64,000 nucleotides of DNA from Paragonimus skrjabini miyazakii (GCA_014338405.1 JTDE01002485.1:1-64000); one strand, 5' to 3'; positions 36,846 to 49,049 are shown, counted from the first letter of the stretch. Program-made: numbers and translations. Notes: generated by a model not told the origin, from the letters alone.

Positions 36846-37200
36846 TATTGACCAAATAGGAAAGCCATATGTCCAGGTGGCTGGTATTCAGCTGAGTCGA
36901 CCGGAAATCACTTGGGGCCACTTTTCACTTTGCTTTTGCCTACTGAGTTGGCTGGTGGGTCTGTGACCTTTACTCCCTTAGTGCCACCTCATAAAGTGCT
37001 TTGACACTTTGGTGGGGTTATTATCCCACCCTATCAGCAGGTTAAACTGATGGTTCCATTGAGCGAGCTTCGATCCTTGGTGTTGGGGCCATCAAGCCTC
37101 AAATTTTCTCCGTTCAATATATTACTATCACTGCATGACCTATAGGCTGGAGTGAGTTAACGTTCGCACACTGTCCGCCATCCGTGTGCTTACTCATGTA
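36846..37200. repeat. GC-richer island, probable unclassified repeat
   Basis: This segment is visibly richer in G and C than its surroundings and contains overlapping inverted repeats. CCACC at 36984-36988 can pair with GGTGG at 37011-37015, enclosing an AAAGTG/CACTTT pair. The same GGTGGG can instead pair with CCCACC at 37025-37030. No coding frame is present. I suspect a 3' region or LTR of a retroelement, but no second copy exists in this window to prove that it is repetitive. Confidence 0.3.
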
Positions 37201-39228
37201 GTATCAATTGATATGCAGTTAGTAACAAAATAATTGTTGTTTAATTGACTATGTCTAATGTTTGTGTACCACATGTTCCATTCCGTCGGTACCACCATTT
37301 TCCAACTGCCCAATCAGTACTTCTTGTACTGTCTTAGCTCGGTTATCATTAAGCAGACAACCAGGCGCAGAGGTTCTATTCGCGTACTTAGTTTTTGTAT
37401 TATAACGATACGAACACTTTATCCCTCATGTTACAAGCGGACTAAGCAGAACGGCAAACTTAATGAGCGCGTATTCTGAGTATCAGCGGCTCATGTGACA
37501 TGTCTCTGGTTATCGAGAACTGGTCACAACGCATACCAGACAAATTCACATGTACTCAAAACAGAGAGAAGACGTATGTCGCGATATGTTAACATTTCGA
37601 TTTATTCTAATCAGTCGCTAACGTAAAACTAGCAATTTTTATACAAACTGCGTATAGCAACAACAGTTGAACGAACAAACCACATAGTCCTGATCTTTCA
37701 CGTTCTGGCAGTTCAATCAATTCCACCGCAAGAAGACTGATTGCGTCAGCGTCTTCTGCGCACACAAAACTGGTCGATATTGACTGATGAGCATTGCCTC
37801 GCTAATCCCTAACAGTTTCGGGTTGCGATTATGTAACACCTCGCGATATGTCTTCTCTCTTTTGAGTAAATTTATTAAGGGAACTCAATGTTTTAAATTC
37901 ACATGTGCCGTGCATTTCGTACGTTTCGCCTACTTGTGCGTACTTGAATGGTTGAAATATGAGACTGCTGACACGTGCAATTCAAGTATACGTTATGGAG
38001 CCTCAATTCCACCCGGAAGACAACCAAAGAAGAATCGTTATTCGTGTCCCGAACTTAATGACCAGCAGACTTTACTTAGGAGTCTGATATTTTATCCACC
38101 TCACACAATGAGCCTGACTCATCGCAAATTAATGATGCAACCTCAACGCCTTGTCAGTAATCGTACGGAACGTGAAACTGCGAAGTTATCCCATCCCAGC
38201 GAACTTTACAAAGTCGTTGTCTTGTGATAATTTGTCACGGAGGTATGAGTAAACATAAAAAACACTGCCTCAAGAGCTGTCGCTAGATGTACAAATGGTT
38301 CCAAAATGGTAAAAAGCAAACGAAGCGTCAGTAACAGTCAAGCATATATCAGGGTTCGGCTAATCAAGGGCGATACGCGTAACCTTCCAGAGTTTTAACC
38401 GTACGATAGAACTTTCCTTGCTGAACACATCAGAAACTTTTCCTTCGGATATTTCAACAAATACGACGGAATACCTCTCGGAAGTACTGCGACCTTTCAG
38501 AACAACTGCGTGTATCCTTTTTGGGCGGAGGTCGAAAGAACAAAGTATGATACTTCTTTTCATGCACCACGAATGAGACGAGTTAGTCAGGATTCATTGA
38601 AACATTCAGAAGTTTCATAATTCTTAGTTAGAATGCTTTTGATCAGCAATTTACAATGACACACTGTATTGTTCCGCACCAAGTTCATTCTGTCAAGACT
38701 GGCAACAATTGCGCACGTGTAGTCTATAATTGAAATCAATGGCATTTCATAATATTGAAGCTAGGCTATCAACACTTTAAGTAGTAGGTGTAAGCAGGCC
38801 ACATAAGTCAGGAAAATTGCCATCCACTTCAATACCGAAAATTTTACGTGCAACAGTTTTAATCCCAGGGATACCTTAAAATCCGCCACCAGCTTCCTGG
38901 TGACATCCGATATTACGCTGACCGATCTAGGAAATCGGACCCAACCTTTCACAGTTGCAGGGTTTTCTAAAAGTGTTGTCGAGTTAGCGTAATCCTGATA
39001 GATTTAATTGTGTCTACACGCTCATTTCAACATTTTCTTGGAGGAAAACGGAACCATGCGTCTTAATTGAAAGTAAATGCGCCGATGTAGAGATCGTTTA
39101 ATTGGATCCGTTCCATAACAGCGAAAATTCCTCGGGGACATAAGCCATCAAAGAGTGACATACAGAAAGGATACCATCTTATAACTCCCGTTAAGTGTCC
39201 ATATTACATATAAGTATGTGGGATACGG
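37201..39228. other. No gene recognised, longest unassigned frame here
   Basis: The longest frame outside the transposons is 146 codons on the plus strand at 37787-38227. It has no known motif, no signal peptide and no clear splice context, and its composition is not distinctive. I do not call it a gene. Other frames are short. Confidence 0.35.
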
Positions 39229-39232
39229 TTAA

Positions 39233-39412
39233 TTTCAAAGTAAACATCACTTGCATGTGATCGCACCTTTCATTTTCAGATAGCCCGGATGCGTCAAGGT
39301 TATGTGATACTGATGAACTCTAACAAGAATGGAACTTGAGTCTACTGATTATTTTTAAAACTTACTGCCTACAAACTCTATCCGAATCAAATGTGGGCGA
39401 CGCTCAGCTTGA
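39233..39412 (+). mobile_element. Hammerhead-bearing repeat, copy 5 (body deleted)
   Basis: The left arm (TTCAAAGTAAACATCACTTG onward, 39234-39283) is the inverted family tail. It joins nearly directly to the hammerhead region at 39304-39350 without the tRNA-like body. The right end is AAATGTGGGCGACGCTCAGC at 39389-39408, the counterpart of the family 3' end. Divergence is high, but the order left arm, ribozyme, right end is kept. Confidence 0.65.
39304..39350 (+). ncRNA. Hammerhead ribozyme, decayed (copy 5)
   Basis: CTGATGA at 39310-39316 is a perfect 5' core. Stem II (ACTCT with AGAAT around an AACA loop) has one mismatch. The GAAA core reads GGAA. Stem III and the cleavage site are present as ACTTGAGTC. 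Stem I is weakened. Confidence 0.6.
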
Positions 39413-40620
39413 AGTGTTTATATGCTAATAACGCTTTTCCTCCAGTCAAAATAGAAAGATTTCGAGAGTTATAAATTGTGTTGGCACCGTTCACTCTAGG
39501 GACAGTATAAACCTAGTATGTAGTTGATGTTGAGAACAATGAAACAAATATACCGGATATGAATGTATGTCGCCACGATTAACAGTTGGCGAATGATATC
39601 ACTATAGCTATTTATATTGGTTGTTGGTTCAAACCATCTGCAGTATCTTGCCTACTTTTTTCAGGTGCATCCGGAATCACTCAGCTGGTTGCACTTTCCA
39701 ATCACTCGGCATAGCTTATACAACCTCCTGACTAACAGCTCCCTCTTTCATTAGTTAACACCCATCTAATGACATTACAAATACCTTACCGCCTGTTGAA
39801 TTTATGCGGGATGGGATTTGCTCCAATGGAAGCAAGGTTCTTATGCAATTCGGATAACACACAAGTAGATATCTTAAAGTTAATGACTTAAAAAGTAACA
39901 TCCCTCTTGTTCTTCTCATCATTACATTCGAATTACAAAGTGAGGCAGAATTATTCTGTTCCATTCGTATTTTTATATCGTTGACTTAGAAATACCTTTC
40001 ATGTTAACCCACAATACGTTTGGTTTTTACCTTGTCAATCCGAGTGATCAAATCAGTTTTGTATGCGCCGACCTGTTGACTTCGTTTGGTCCTGGCAGCC
40101 TGAAAGTGACCATTGATTCACAAATCTCATCAGCTATCAAAACCTAGTGTGTGCTAAGAGATCCGTTAGGATTATGTAAAACATGCCAATCAAGTTGGAT
40201 TTAGTGTTGCAGTAAACATTTTCACCTGTGAAAGAAGAGTTTTAGGCATCCTCCATTGGTATTCATTATGAAACGCATAATCATTACTTGAGTTTATTTT
40301 AAGAAATCCGTAGTTCAAATTGACCGAAGTATGTTAGTAGGATTATATATATTCAGTGCGTTTGATACCATGTATTAAAAGCGAGGGTTTCTTCTGTGTA
40401 CTTCACCTTGCCTGTAGATTATTCTGTAATCAGCACACATTGCTTTTAAAAGATGATCGTGTTGTCGTTTATTTTTGGCAGATGTCATTCAAAAGACAGC
40501 TTGTAAAATCATCGCGTTGCAGTCATCCTGGTCTTGACGATGCATGTTGGTTAAGAGTCAGTCAAGTTTTTCGAGGAGTAAACTGTTCTTGGCAGTTTAG
40601 CTGTTGAGGTAAGCAAAAAT
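39413..40620. other. No gene recognised
   Basis: A good acceptor context (TTTATTTTTGGCAG, ending about 40482) and a strong donor (GAG|GTAAGC at about 40608) bracket a 126-nt block at 40483-40608. All three frames hit a stop within the block. A non-coding or terminal exon is conceivable but unsupported. Confidence 0.3.
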
Positions 40621-40624
40621 AATA

Positions 40625-40950
40625 ATGCCATTTCGTGTGCATATCGAACTAAGGAAACGAACCCCACCCGATTCACAAGCAGTTGTACATCTGTCTATTT
40701 CATTGCTGTGTTGGACAACCTGCACAGCCAACACTCGGTTGTCTCAAAGTTTCCGAAGTCATATTCCTGTGAATGTGGCACACATTACATTTCTCGAGAG
40801 TACGATGAACGAGAATTTTGCTCGTATCTAGTAATCCAGGAAGAATGATTTATCCTTCAATGATCGCACGTTAAACTGTATGAATCAAAGGGACACAAAA
40901 CATGTGGAACTGTCGGCGCCCACCTGAGTAGGTATATGTGATTCACTTAG
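40625..40950 (+). mobile_element. Possible PLE endonuclease scrap
   Basis: MPFRVHIELRKRT at 40625 is in the position of the linker strand that precedes the PLE endonuclease. In a neighbouring frame LDNLHSQHSVVSKF then CECGTHYISREYDER at about 40710-40812 resembles the '(K)DkLp ... vvYkF-x-C-x-CG-x-x-YIGRt' core, with the YIG glycine changed to Ser. Frames change within 100 bp and the rest of the domain is not readable. Moderate to low confidence. Confidence 0.4.
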
Positions 40951-43805
40951 TGTGCACATCGCATCCGTCAGGACTACTGGCTGTAGACCAGTGTCTATTT
41001 GTCATTGGACAGTTTATTCTAAATTTAATGAATCAAGTTTATTTTATATTCACTAACAGCTCTGTGGAGCCTTTTTGACCGAAGTTAACTTAAGACCATT
41101 TGTGTTTATCCCACTGCTATTGTAATATCCTCTTTAATGATAGGTGAAATATTACTATTTAGCCAAGCGTTTTGAATATTCAAACGAAAACAATAAGCAA
41201 AAGTATGAACTGATAGCTACAACTCTTACTAATCTCCATTCCCTAGTGCATTTTACGGTAATTGAATTTATTGGATTTGATTGTTGATCATTAGTTTTTT
41301 TCATTCTACTACCCATGTACAAACAGTTACTGAGGCACGGCTGTTTAACTGCTTGTTTGTTTGCTTGGTTGATTGCTTCTGTCAACATGACCCTCTTATT
41401 GCTGTACATAATCGAGATCCTAATTTAGAATTTTAACATTCTAAAGCATTCTCTTGAGGCGAAGTCCACACCAGAAACAAACGCCTGCAGCTCTGATACG
41501 AACAAATTATCCGGAATGGAACAAAATTGCTAGTTACTCACATCCTCGATGGTTCAATGTTTTTGATTGAGTTTATCCTAAAACTGAACCTCTCATCTAT
41601 CTTCTGGCAAATTGAAAACTGTTTGTTCACCGCTCATGTGGAAATAGTTTGCCCCAATTGGTCACTCGTACGAATCATTTGAACACAACAGAATATCAAG
41701 ATTTTCAATCAATACTACCATCAGTGAAGTATTTGATCAAAACTTTGTAATGTAATGGGCTAAGTGTATTAGTTATATATACGTTTGCACAATAGATCAT
41801 TATAAACGATAGCTCTTTTAACCGACATTTACCTCTCACTTCATTAAGTGCACAGTGATTGTGGAAAACAGCTTTCAGAGTATTCCTATGTCTTAAAAGC
41901 TTGTGAGCTGATGAATGAAAGATTAAGTCAACCGGTAAACACAGCTATATTTGCATATTAGTAGTCAGTGTTAAAAAAAAGCAACGAAGTTTCTATTCAC
42001 ACGTCATTTCCATTTGATCTACCTAATGGTCGGACCGGAATTATATGTTCTTAATGGACTGGTGTGAGAATCCACTGCTTACACTATCCGACTGATTCAA
42101 TCCACACAAACAGATGCAATATTTTGGTCATTTCAAAGGCCGCTTGAATTCCTCGTAAGAAGAAGCATCAGACTACTAGGTAACACAAGTTGGGAGTACT
42201 TTTTATTCCTGGTGTTAGTCAACGAAATTTTTGTTAGAATCAGTCTTTTTCAGTATTTACAACGCAAGCCGTTCAGTTATATATGCCGTACAAATTCACA
42301 TGTGAGGGTAATGTATACTGAACGTGAACGATCGATCTCTTGATTAGCAATGTTTTTGTATAATTGAATTTCCTTATCTTCATCTGAGTTACTGGTAAGT
42401 ACGAATGATCCTTACGAGCCACCATCTAGAAAGTGTATTGTGACTCCTCCCTGAAATGGTTATGAAAATTCCCTCTTTGACCCAAAGAAAAATTCACGAA
42501 ACTTTGCTGGGTGACTGATGCGTTCAAGTACCATTTTATAAATATATACATATATGAAAATGTATATTTGCATTTTATTATGCACAAGACAAGGAGTGAA
42601 TCGAAGCTTGGCTATTAGCGTATTTTCAAGAGAATGTTTTAGAAGTACGTTTCTTACACTGTGAAATTCCAACAAAGAAATATTTATTTTACACCTACGT
42701 AATGGAATAGTTCTCGATGGCATGAACATTACTGACGACTAATCCAGAGCTGTTATATAAGCGCAAGGATATAAAAATTTCCTTTCGCAACTGTCCTAAT
42801 GTGTATCCAGTGTGTGAGCTAAACTGAAATAATACATGGTATTACAATGATTGTGAGGTGTGGTGACAAAATTTTTAAGTTGCGTGGCTAGAGACAACTG
42901 GTTTTTGCTCAACACAACTAAATGTTAGCCAGCGAAGTCTCATTATTTAGACTGCACTGAGAAGTATATTGGAAACAAGAAAATAAGAGCCATCACGACG
43001 TGAATGCGACCTGGAAAATGCAGTGAGACTGGACTAGATTGATTTCCTGATTGAAATGAGGTCAGGCACTCAAAACTGGCATACCAACTGCTATAAGAGA
43101 AACTGCAGTGAATCGGTGCCAACCATTCGAAAACAGCGTCCAAATGTTGTATCCAATTCACTTAAACGCCCGAATTTAAAAGACCAAACTGCTTACGTCA
43201 AGTCGTAGAACGTGACAACGTACGCCTGTTACATGAAACTAAGTGTAAGTGAAAACTGTTGATTTTTCATAAAATGACACTGGTTTTCAAATAAAGTACC
43301 GCATAGACCACTATTGTTCTGACTTTCCCAACACGGTTGCCATATACACGACAGGAAGGATCATTTGAAACTATTGTAGCCAGTTTCACAAGGGTGTATC
43401 AGTAGCCAAAAAGACCAACACGGTTTTTGGGTCAATAACCAGGCGTCTGTATCATATTCAATTTGACAGTACTCCTTCAAGCTAAATTAGATGTTTTTGA
43501 CACGTGACGTACATTTTCATTAATGAGAGAGTATAAGGAAGCGTCGCAAAATGCAACGAGATATCAAACGTAGCGTTATCGAGTTTGGTTAATGCTAATA
43601 CCGAACCGTGTTTGAGCAACGCGTAGAAAGAAAACGATCACAACGAAAGTAGATCTAAGACATTACATTGATACTTAGTATACGAATGATATGAAGAATA
43701 GACACAAAGTTGTGATTATCAGTAACACAAATAGAAATTATATCGTTAGTAAACAAATCGGCTAATTAAAGTTCATTAAATATAACAAAACAAACGTTGG
43801 GAGTA
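40951..43805. other. No gene recognised
   Basis: AT-rich, short frames only. A small AT alternation (about 42536-42570) is the only low-complexity tract seen. Confidence 0.45.
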
Positions 43806-43812
43806 CTGGTAT

Positions 43813-44067
43813 GTAGTAGGAGATTTTGGTTTTTTATATACACTGAACATCACTTACAACTGCCCGCAGCTGTCGCATTCCCATAAACTTTTCAGTCAGC
43901 TGCTTTCGAACACAAGCACTAGACTCGAGTGTCTGGGATATTCACTACTGACGAGCTGTAACAACAAGAAAACTCAAGTCTAGTGCTTTTTTTCGAAATG
44001 GGTCGACTAGAAAGTCTATGGGAATGCGACAGCTGCAATCACTTGTGGGCGATGTTCAATCTGTATG
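43813..44067. mobile_element. Hammerhead repeat, copy 6: long foldback
   Basis: The left arm, from about 43837 (TATACACTGAACATCACTTA) to 43931 (CTAGACTCGAGT), is the reverse complement of the right arm at about 43972-44067. This gives an inverted repeat of roughly 95 nt. The right half is in plus orientation and starts at the hammerhead, so two 3' halves are joined head to head with a 40-nt spacer. There is no tRNA-like body. The outer left flank GTAGTAGGAGATTTTGG matches that of copies 1 and 3, showing that the foldback is a genuine feature of the element. Confidence 0.8.
43943..43985 (+). ncRNA. Hammerhead ribozyme (copy 6), core nearly intact
   Basis: Stem I pairs perfectly (CACTA with TAGTG) and CTGACGA at 43948-43954 is intact. 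A GAAA core is present with one extra A, followed by ACTCAAGTC with the GTC triplet. Stem II (GCTGT ... ACAA) is weakened. Residual activity is possible but less likely than for copy 7. Confidence 0.65.
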
Positions 44068-45960
44068 AAATACACGGAGTCTCGTCAAAGATTACTTACA
44101 TACAATAAACGGAACCGTAAATGTTTGTTTTATGTTGCGCACGCAAAATGGAAGTAAGTAGAATACACATTGATCTCGAGACTAGTAAAACATTATATGA
44201 AAGTAAGTTTGATTGACTGGCGAAATTAAAAGAAAACTACGTAACGAGTAAAATACAAAAATTATTTTACCAGAAAGGGCCTAGGCGAATAATCCAACGA
44301 ATTCGACAGCGGCACAATTAAGCTATACAGCCTGACACGGTACTTGGTGCTTTTTAGATATACTGTCAGCTATTCAATAAAGACTAGGGAGATTTTTTTA
44401 TCATCCGCTAAGTAATATGATTTTGTTCCGTCTAATCAGTCAGCTCAGTCAAAAATTGCTGACAGTGTGACGTTATTAGCACAGTTTTACTTACAGAGAA
44501 AATTCCTTTGGTGTTTGAATTTATAAAGTCAAAATCTGTCAAAACATCTGTGAATGAGTTCGAAAGTCGACTTGACGTACACACTTTGAGCACCAACCCA
44601 ACTATTCGGACAACATGAACAGCAGCATCATTTTAGTGAGCACAACGTATGCTCAAACCATTATTAGTTTGACTCCTCTGTTGTATACGAAATGCTGAAG
44701 TACGTGGCGATAAACAGAACACTTTTTGCTTGTTTCAGTTCTCCTCATTTTTTTCCCCAACTTCAAATCATTTGCCACTTTTTAGTGCTGTGTTTTTAAC
44801 ATCAAGATTATGCTTATTAAGAAATTTATCAGTTAATTTAAAGCAAGTTCAAACCAAGTGGTCTTATGTTTAACACCGTTTCCAACTCCTCGGGATGCTT
44901 TCATCTGGCGAGTTAAATCAAATGAATTAGTGTATGCCAGGTTCATCGGAGGTATTCTTTAAATGACAAGCCTTGGCCTCTTCAACAAGCGGTCCGTGAA
45001 AATGGCCACCAATATGACACGTGAGTTGATGGATAACTTATGGTCACATTCTGAACAGCTCAGGTACGAATGGGGCTAGCTGCTTGTGTTGAGCTTTTGA
45101 TGTATTTCGCACGTGGTCGATCATGGTATTGGCTATAGTGGCGTTTAGTGTATATGAGAAAAGTAAGTTTTCTTCAAAATGCATGAGGTTGTTTACATCG
45201 TTATTTGCCTAAACTATATGTATTTTGAATGCAACATTCCAATAAATCGTGTATATTGTTTGAATCGTACTTTATTCTATTGTGCTCAAATACAGTTGAG
45301 TCTTATTTGGTGGATTTTTTCAAAGTTGCTTGACGTATTCAGTTATCTTGCATACATTTCACTTTCCTGAAGGACCTCGCTGAGCACATTTTAAAAAGAA
45401 CACTGATAGGTAGTGATTCATTTTAACCTCCTGGAATAATCTATATTGTCTCTCAGTAAGCATTTTTGATGCTCAATGAACTTTATAATCGATCATGGAA
45501 TTTAAGTCTACATAATCGATTGACTGTGCATGGATATATGCTGCTTATTTATCAATTTGTTGGTTTCCAACTTTTCGCGTTTTTGCTAATTTCCCAGTCG
45601 CGGTTTTTGCCCTGGAGATCAATACGACAGAAGTAACGTATATAACTGATTATTATCTAAGCATTAGCCCTGACAAACAGTTTCATATGAATGATAATAA
45701 GCAGTGAAAAAACTGCTAAAACTAAAAATTGCTGTGCACGTAAGTTTTCTAATTGTATGTATAGTTGTGTGTGGAAATTGTAATAATGAATAAAAGTGAT
45801 CCACCAAAGCATTAAAATTAATGAATCAACAACGTCAACAAAATAATGAGCGACAGTTTATATCTGCCACATCTAATCGGTATAGTCTTCTGTTCAATCA
45901 ACCTTAACAGAAAAAAATAGGCATGCAAATGTCAGTACATTGTTTGCGGTAAGATCACCT
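44068..45960. other. No gene recognised
   Basis: Short frames only, with no supported repeat or RNA gene. Confidence 0.45.
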
Positions 45961-46111
45961 TGATATCTCAATCGCGTGGTTATCGATTGGAGTTAACAGG
46001 ACAGTTACTGTGTCTCCTCTCAAGGCGATCGAGCAACCTGATCAGTACTCGCAATCGAAGGTGGTTGAGCGATCACATATGTTAATTCGGTCGTGCCTAA
46101 CGTGAGGCCAA

Positions 46112-46166
46112 GTGCGCAGTGGTAAACACGGTTGCCTCATGTACAGCGTGTCCGTGGTTCTAGTCC
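46112..46166 (+). promoter_or_regulatory. Internal Pol III-type promoter (A and B boxes) of copy 7
   Basis: GTGCGCAGTGG at 46112-46122 and GGTTCTAGTCC at 46156-46166 are the same boxes as in copy 1. The B box is identical between copies and the A box differs at two positions. Confidence 0.65.
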
Positions 46167-46184
46167 CAGCAGTGGCGGTGATAT

Positions 46185-46229
46185 GCACTACTGACGAGCT
46201 CTAATGAGAGTGAAACTCGAGTCTAGTGC
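46185..46229 (+). ncRNA. Hammerhead ribozyme, apparently intact
   Basis: All core elements are present. Stem I is GCACTA (46185-46190) with TAGTGC (46224-46229), six perfect pairs. CTGACGA follows at 46191-46197. Stem II is GCTCT and AGAGT (one G-U pair) around an AATG loop. Next is GAA (46212-46214), then A-C, a TCGA tetraloop and G-T forming a two-base-pair stem III. The cleavage triplet GTC is at 46221-46223, so the predicted cut is after position 46223. This is a type I arrangement with open stem I, as in the schistosome ribozyme. The very short stem III is the form described for PLE hammerheads. Loop sequences that would make tertiary contacts were not assessed. Confidence 0.87.
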
Positions 46230-46309
46230 GTCTTTTCGAAAGGGACCGAAGAGAATGTCTATGGGGATGCGAGAGCTGCGGTCAATTGTGAATGATACTC
46301 AACTTGTAG

Positions 46310-49045
46310 TTACGTATTCCCTATATTTTCAGTATCTCTGTTCCCAGCTTAGATGTATAGACCTCGTGAACCCTAAGTGGAATCGAAACTGAGAAGAATT
46401 CTAAGGGTATATTCTGCTGTCCAGTTATATTGTTAGTATAACAGGAAGTAACATAATTAAGGCATCTACACCCCAAAACTACTCCGTCTGGCTATTTGAA
46501 ATTTTAGCCAGAATGACTAGGGCAAGGTAGCTTGAGAACAGCCCAGGTTATTGGCAATTCTCACACGCGAAAAACAAGTTTCATCCGATCAATATAAGCA
46601 ACTGCTAATTTGGCATCATAAACAGCAGACATGACGTGAATGAGAACGCCCAGAAGAAATTTGAAATATTGTTCCTCCGATGTATATTTGCTAAGAAAAG
46701 TTGACAGCCTAAGTTTATACGACGTTTGCAGTGACATTTCGAGGCATCTGCTGTTAATCCATTGTCATTTCTATAGCTTAAATCACTATTTTCTGCGTTT
46801 TCACATTCTTAGCCTCCAGTTTTCAAGTATTTCAAAATTCATCCATTAACTTTTCTCAGTTCGCATTTTGCTATACCTAGCATGATTTATTGAGAACGCA
46901 GAACCATCTTTGATTCACAATCACCCGTCAATCAAAGCGAAATTATCCAGTTTTTCGACGGTTTATAATATCGAGCAGATCAGGTAACTTTTACCACATT
47001 GTAATTTTATCTGTATTGTGGCAAACACAGTTCCGTTGAAATGAAACGACAGCGTTGCCTATTTTTGGAAGAGAGATTTCATGGGATTCTAACCAAGTAC
47101 AGTTTACGCATTTCCATCCAGAACTGCGGAGCTTATTTGCCATTTGTAGAAATGTTCTCACAATACAGCAGGTAAAAATTTACTACACAGGTGTTAGCTC
47201 ATCGAATTTAGCCGTAAGCTTAAATTACTTTTATGTGCTAAATTCCCAAGAGAGTTACACAATAGACTGTTCTGCCAGATGCTAATTCGATCTGTTACGA
47301 ACGACTTAATTCTTGGGTTGTGTGAATCTCATGAATAAGGCGGTGTTATAAAAGATACCCTATTCTAACAATATGGTCGTTAATCAACACATTCGGTTTC
47401 TTTTTTTTAATATGGCTGTTGGAATTCATTCAGAACATTTCAGCTTAATAATATACGACAAAAATAAAAAAGCCACTAATAACAAAAAGTTGAGTTTCTT
47501 TGCTAGCAAAGAAAGAATGCTGGAGTAGACAAACTGATAAAATAATATCACATACCAATTGTGGGGTCACGAATTGGTCAATGTTGGAGCGTACGCTGAT
47601 TTTTCAAAACCCCTTCACATGAACGTAATCGTTGGTCGTGCACTGAGGAGGAAAACAGAGCTCGTAGAAACGCAGCAAATGTTTAGAGAGTTGAAAGAGA
47701 TTCAGTCAATTGTAGGGCGCTTATGTTTGCAAGTAAACCATCAGACTGCAAACAAGTGAATGAGCAAACTCACAACCAGGTAAGCAGTTTATATGTAAGC
47801 GCTAATACGTGCTTATTTGAATAGATAACGAGAAGTCAAAGTGTTTTTCTGTTACTTTTGGTCTTTTTTAAACGATTTCAACGTGAACATACCGTATATG
47901 TGATTTGATCGTGCGATGGCTGGTGATAGCCAAATGCAATGTTATCTGGCCTAAATGAATGGCCAGGGGCTAGCAGACGATGATTATTAATTTTTAATGT
48001 ATGACTACAGGATCAACCTTTCAGAAAGGTTGAACAGTAGCAGAAACACTTCTATTCGAACATCGCACTCTGTTGATCACAAACTTCTCGTGCAGATAAA
48101 CCTTCTCGTTGGCTTTGGAATTATTCGTTGGATTCACGTGACGTTTACCAATCGAAGTACATCAGTCGTTCATTGATATCACTAATATGGTTGGGTTTTA
48201 AGCTCCAGTTCTCATGCTTGCCTTGCGACCACATCGAACACTGTGTCGTTAGTCGTTTAGTAACACAGATAAACCATATGATATAAGTGTTTATGAGTAT
48301 TTCATAGGTCACCCGAGAGTTTTTTGAGATAGCAAATCAACTGTTGTCAAATCAAATTATTAATGTCTTGAGGAGCATTGGAATTTAACTGGAAACCAGT
48401 TCATTGATTCGCTTTTTAAGAAAGTAGCTGAAGAATTTAATTGCTTTATTTAAACAGATGAAGTCCCCCTGTCTGGTATGAATACCTCTAATATTACAAG
48501 GTAAATCTTCACATACTGGTCCACTTAGGTTTAGAGCTTTCCGTAAGTATTCATCTAGAGTAAAAGCCAGCTGTCTATGATAATCCTAATTACAGGTAGA
48601 TCGAGTGCTCACGTAGGATACCAACACTGTGGACATCGCAGTTCGCTGTGCTCGGTTCGCGGGTTTTGACTGCTCACTGATCAAATTGGTGTGTCGTCGT
48701 TTTCATATATCTGCGATAATTTCTAGCAACCATGGGACACAGACCAAATATTGCATTATTCAGTTCACTGCATTTTAGTTAAGCAGGCGGACAACTTAAT
48801 ACTCAGTAGCCATTTATTTCTGCAGTTACCTAGCCGTCGGTCAAATGAATGCACAATAACACTGGACTGATGTGGCCATCCGGATAATGGAGTGCATAAT
48901 CACTGTGAACACCTTTTCAACCGGGCTACTGTCTCCCTTCGGATAACGATGTAATATGGACATTTCTCTTATTGGTCATTTCTACAAATGATCATGTTGA
49001 ACTTTCCTACATATATTCAGGAATGAATTACTTAGAATAAGCATA
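46310..49045. other. No gene recognised
   Basis: A 66-codon frame at 47559-47759 has a charged, helix-prone stretch (ELVETQQMFRELKEIQSIV) ending near a possible donor (CAA|GTAAAC), but no acceptor or neighbouring exon supports it. Nothing else is recognised. Confidence 0.35.
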
Positions 49046-49049
49046 AGTG

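Larger units (their letters stand above)
45965..46309 (+). mobile_element. Hammerhead-bearing tRNA-like repeat, copy 7 (best copy)
   Basis: About 345 nt. The left end is ATCGCGTGG with a residue of the inverted tail. The body with GGAGTTAACAG and GTGTCTCCTCTCAAGGCGA matches copy 1 throughout. The A-box region is at 46112-46122 and the B box GGTTCTAGTCC at 46156-46166. The intact hammerhead is at 46185-46229, then TTTTCGAAAGGGACCG and a right end GTCAATTGTGAATGATACTC ending near 46309. No poly(A) tail is present. It encodes no protein and would need enzymes supplied in trans. Confidence 0.85.

Noticed and set aside
37787..38227. 146-codon plus-strand frame, the longest outside transposons
   Set aside because: No motif, no splice context, and a length still within chance expectation for 64 kb read in six frames.
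41905..41930. CTGATGA followed closely by GAAA and GTC, hammerhead-like
   Set aside because: There is no room for stem II, stem I does not pair, and the locus does not belong to the repeat family.
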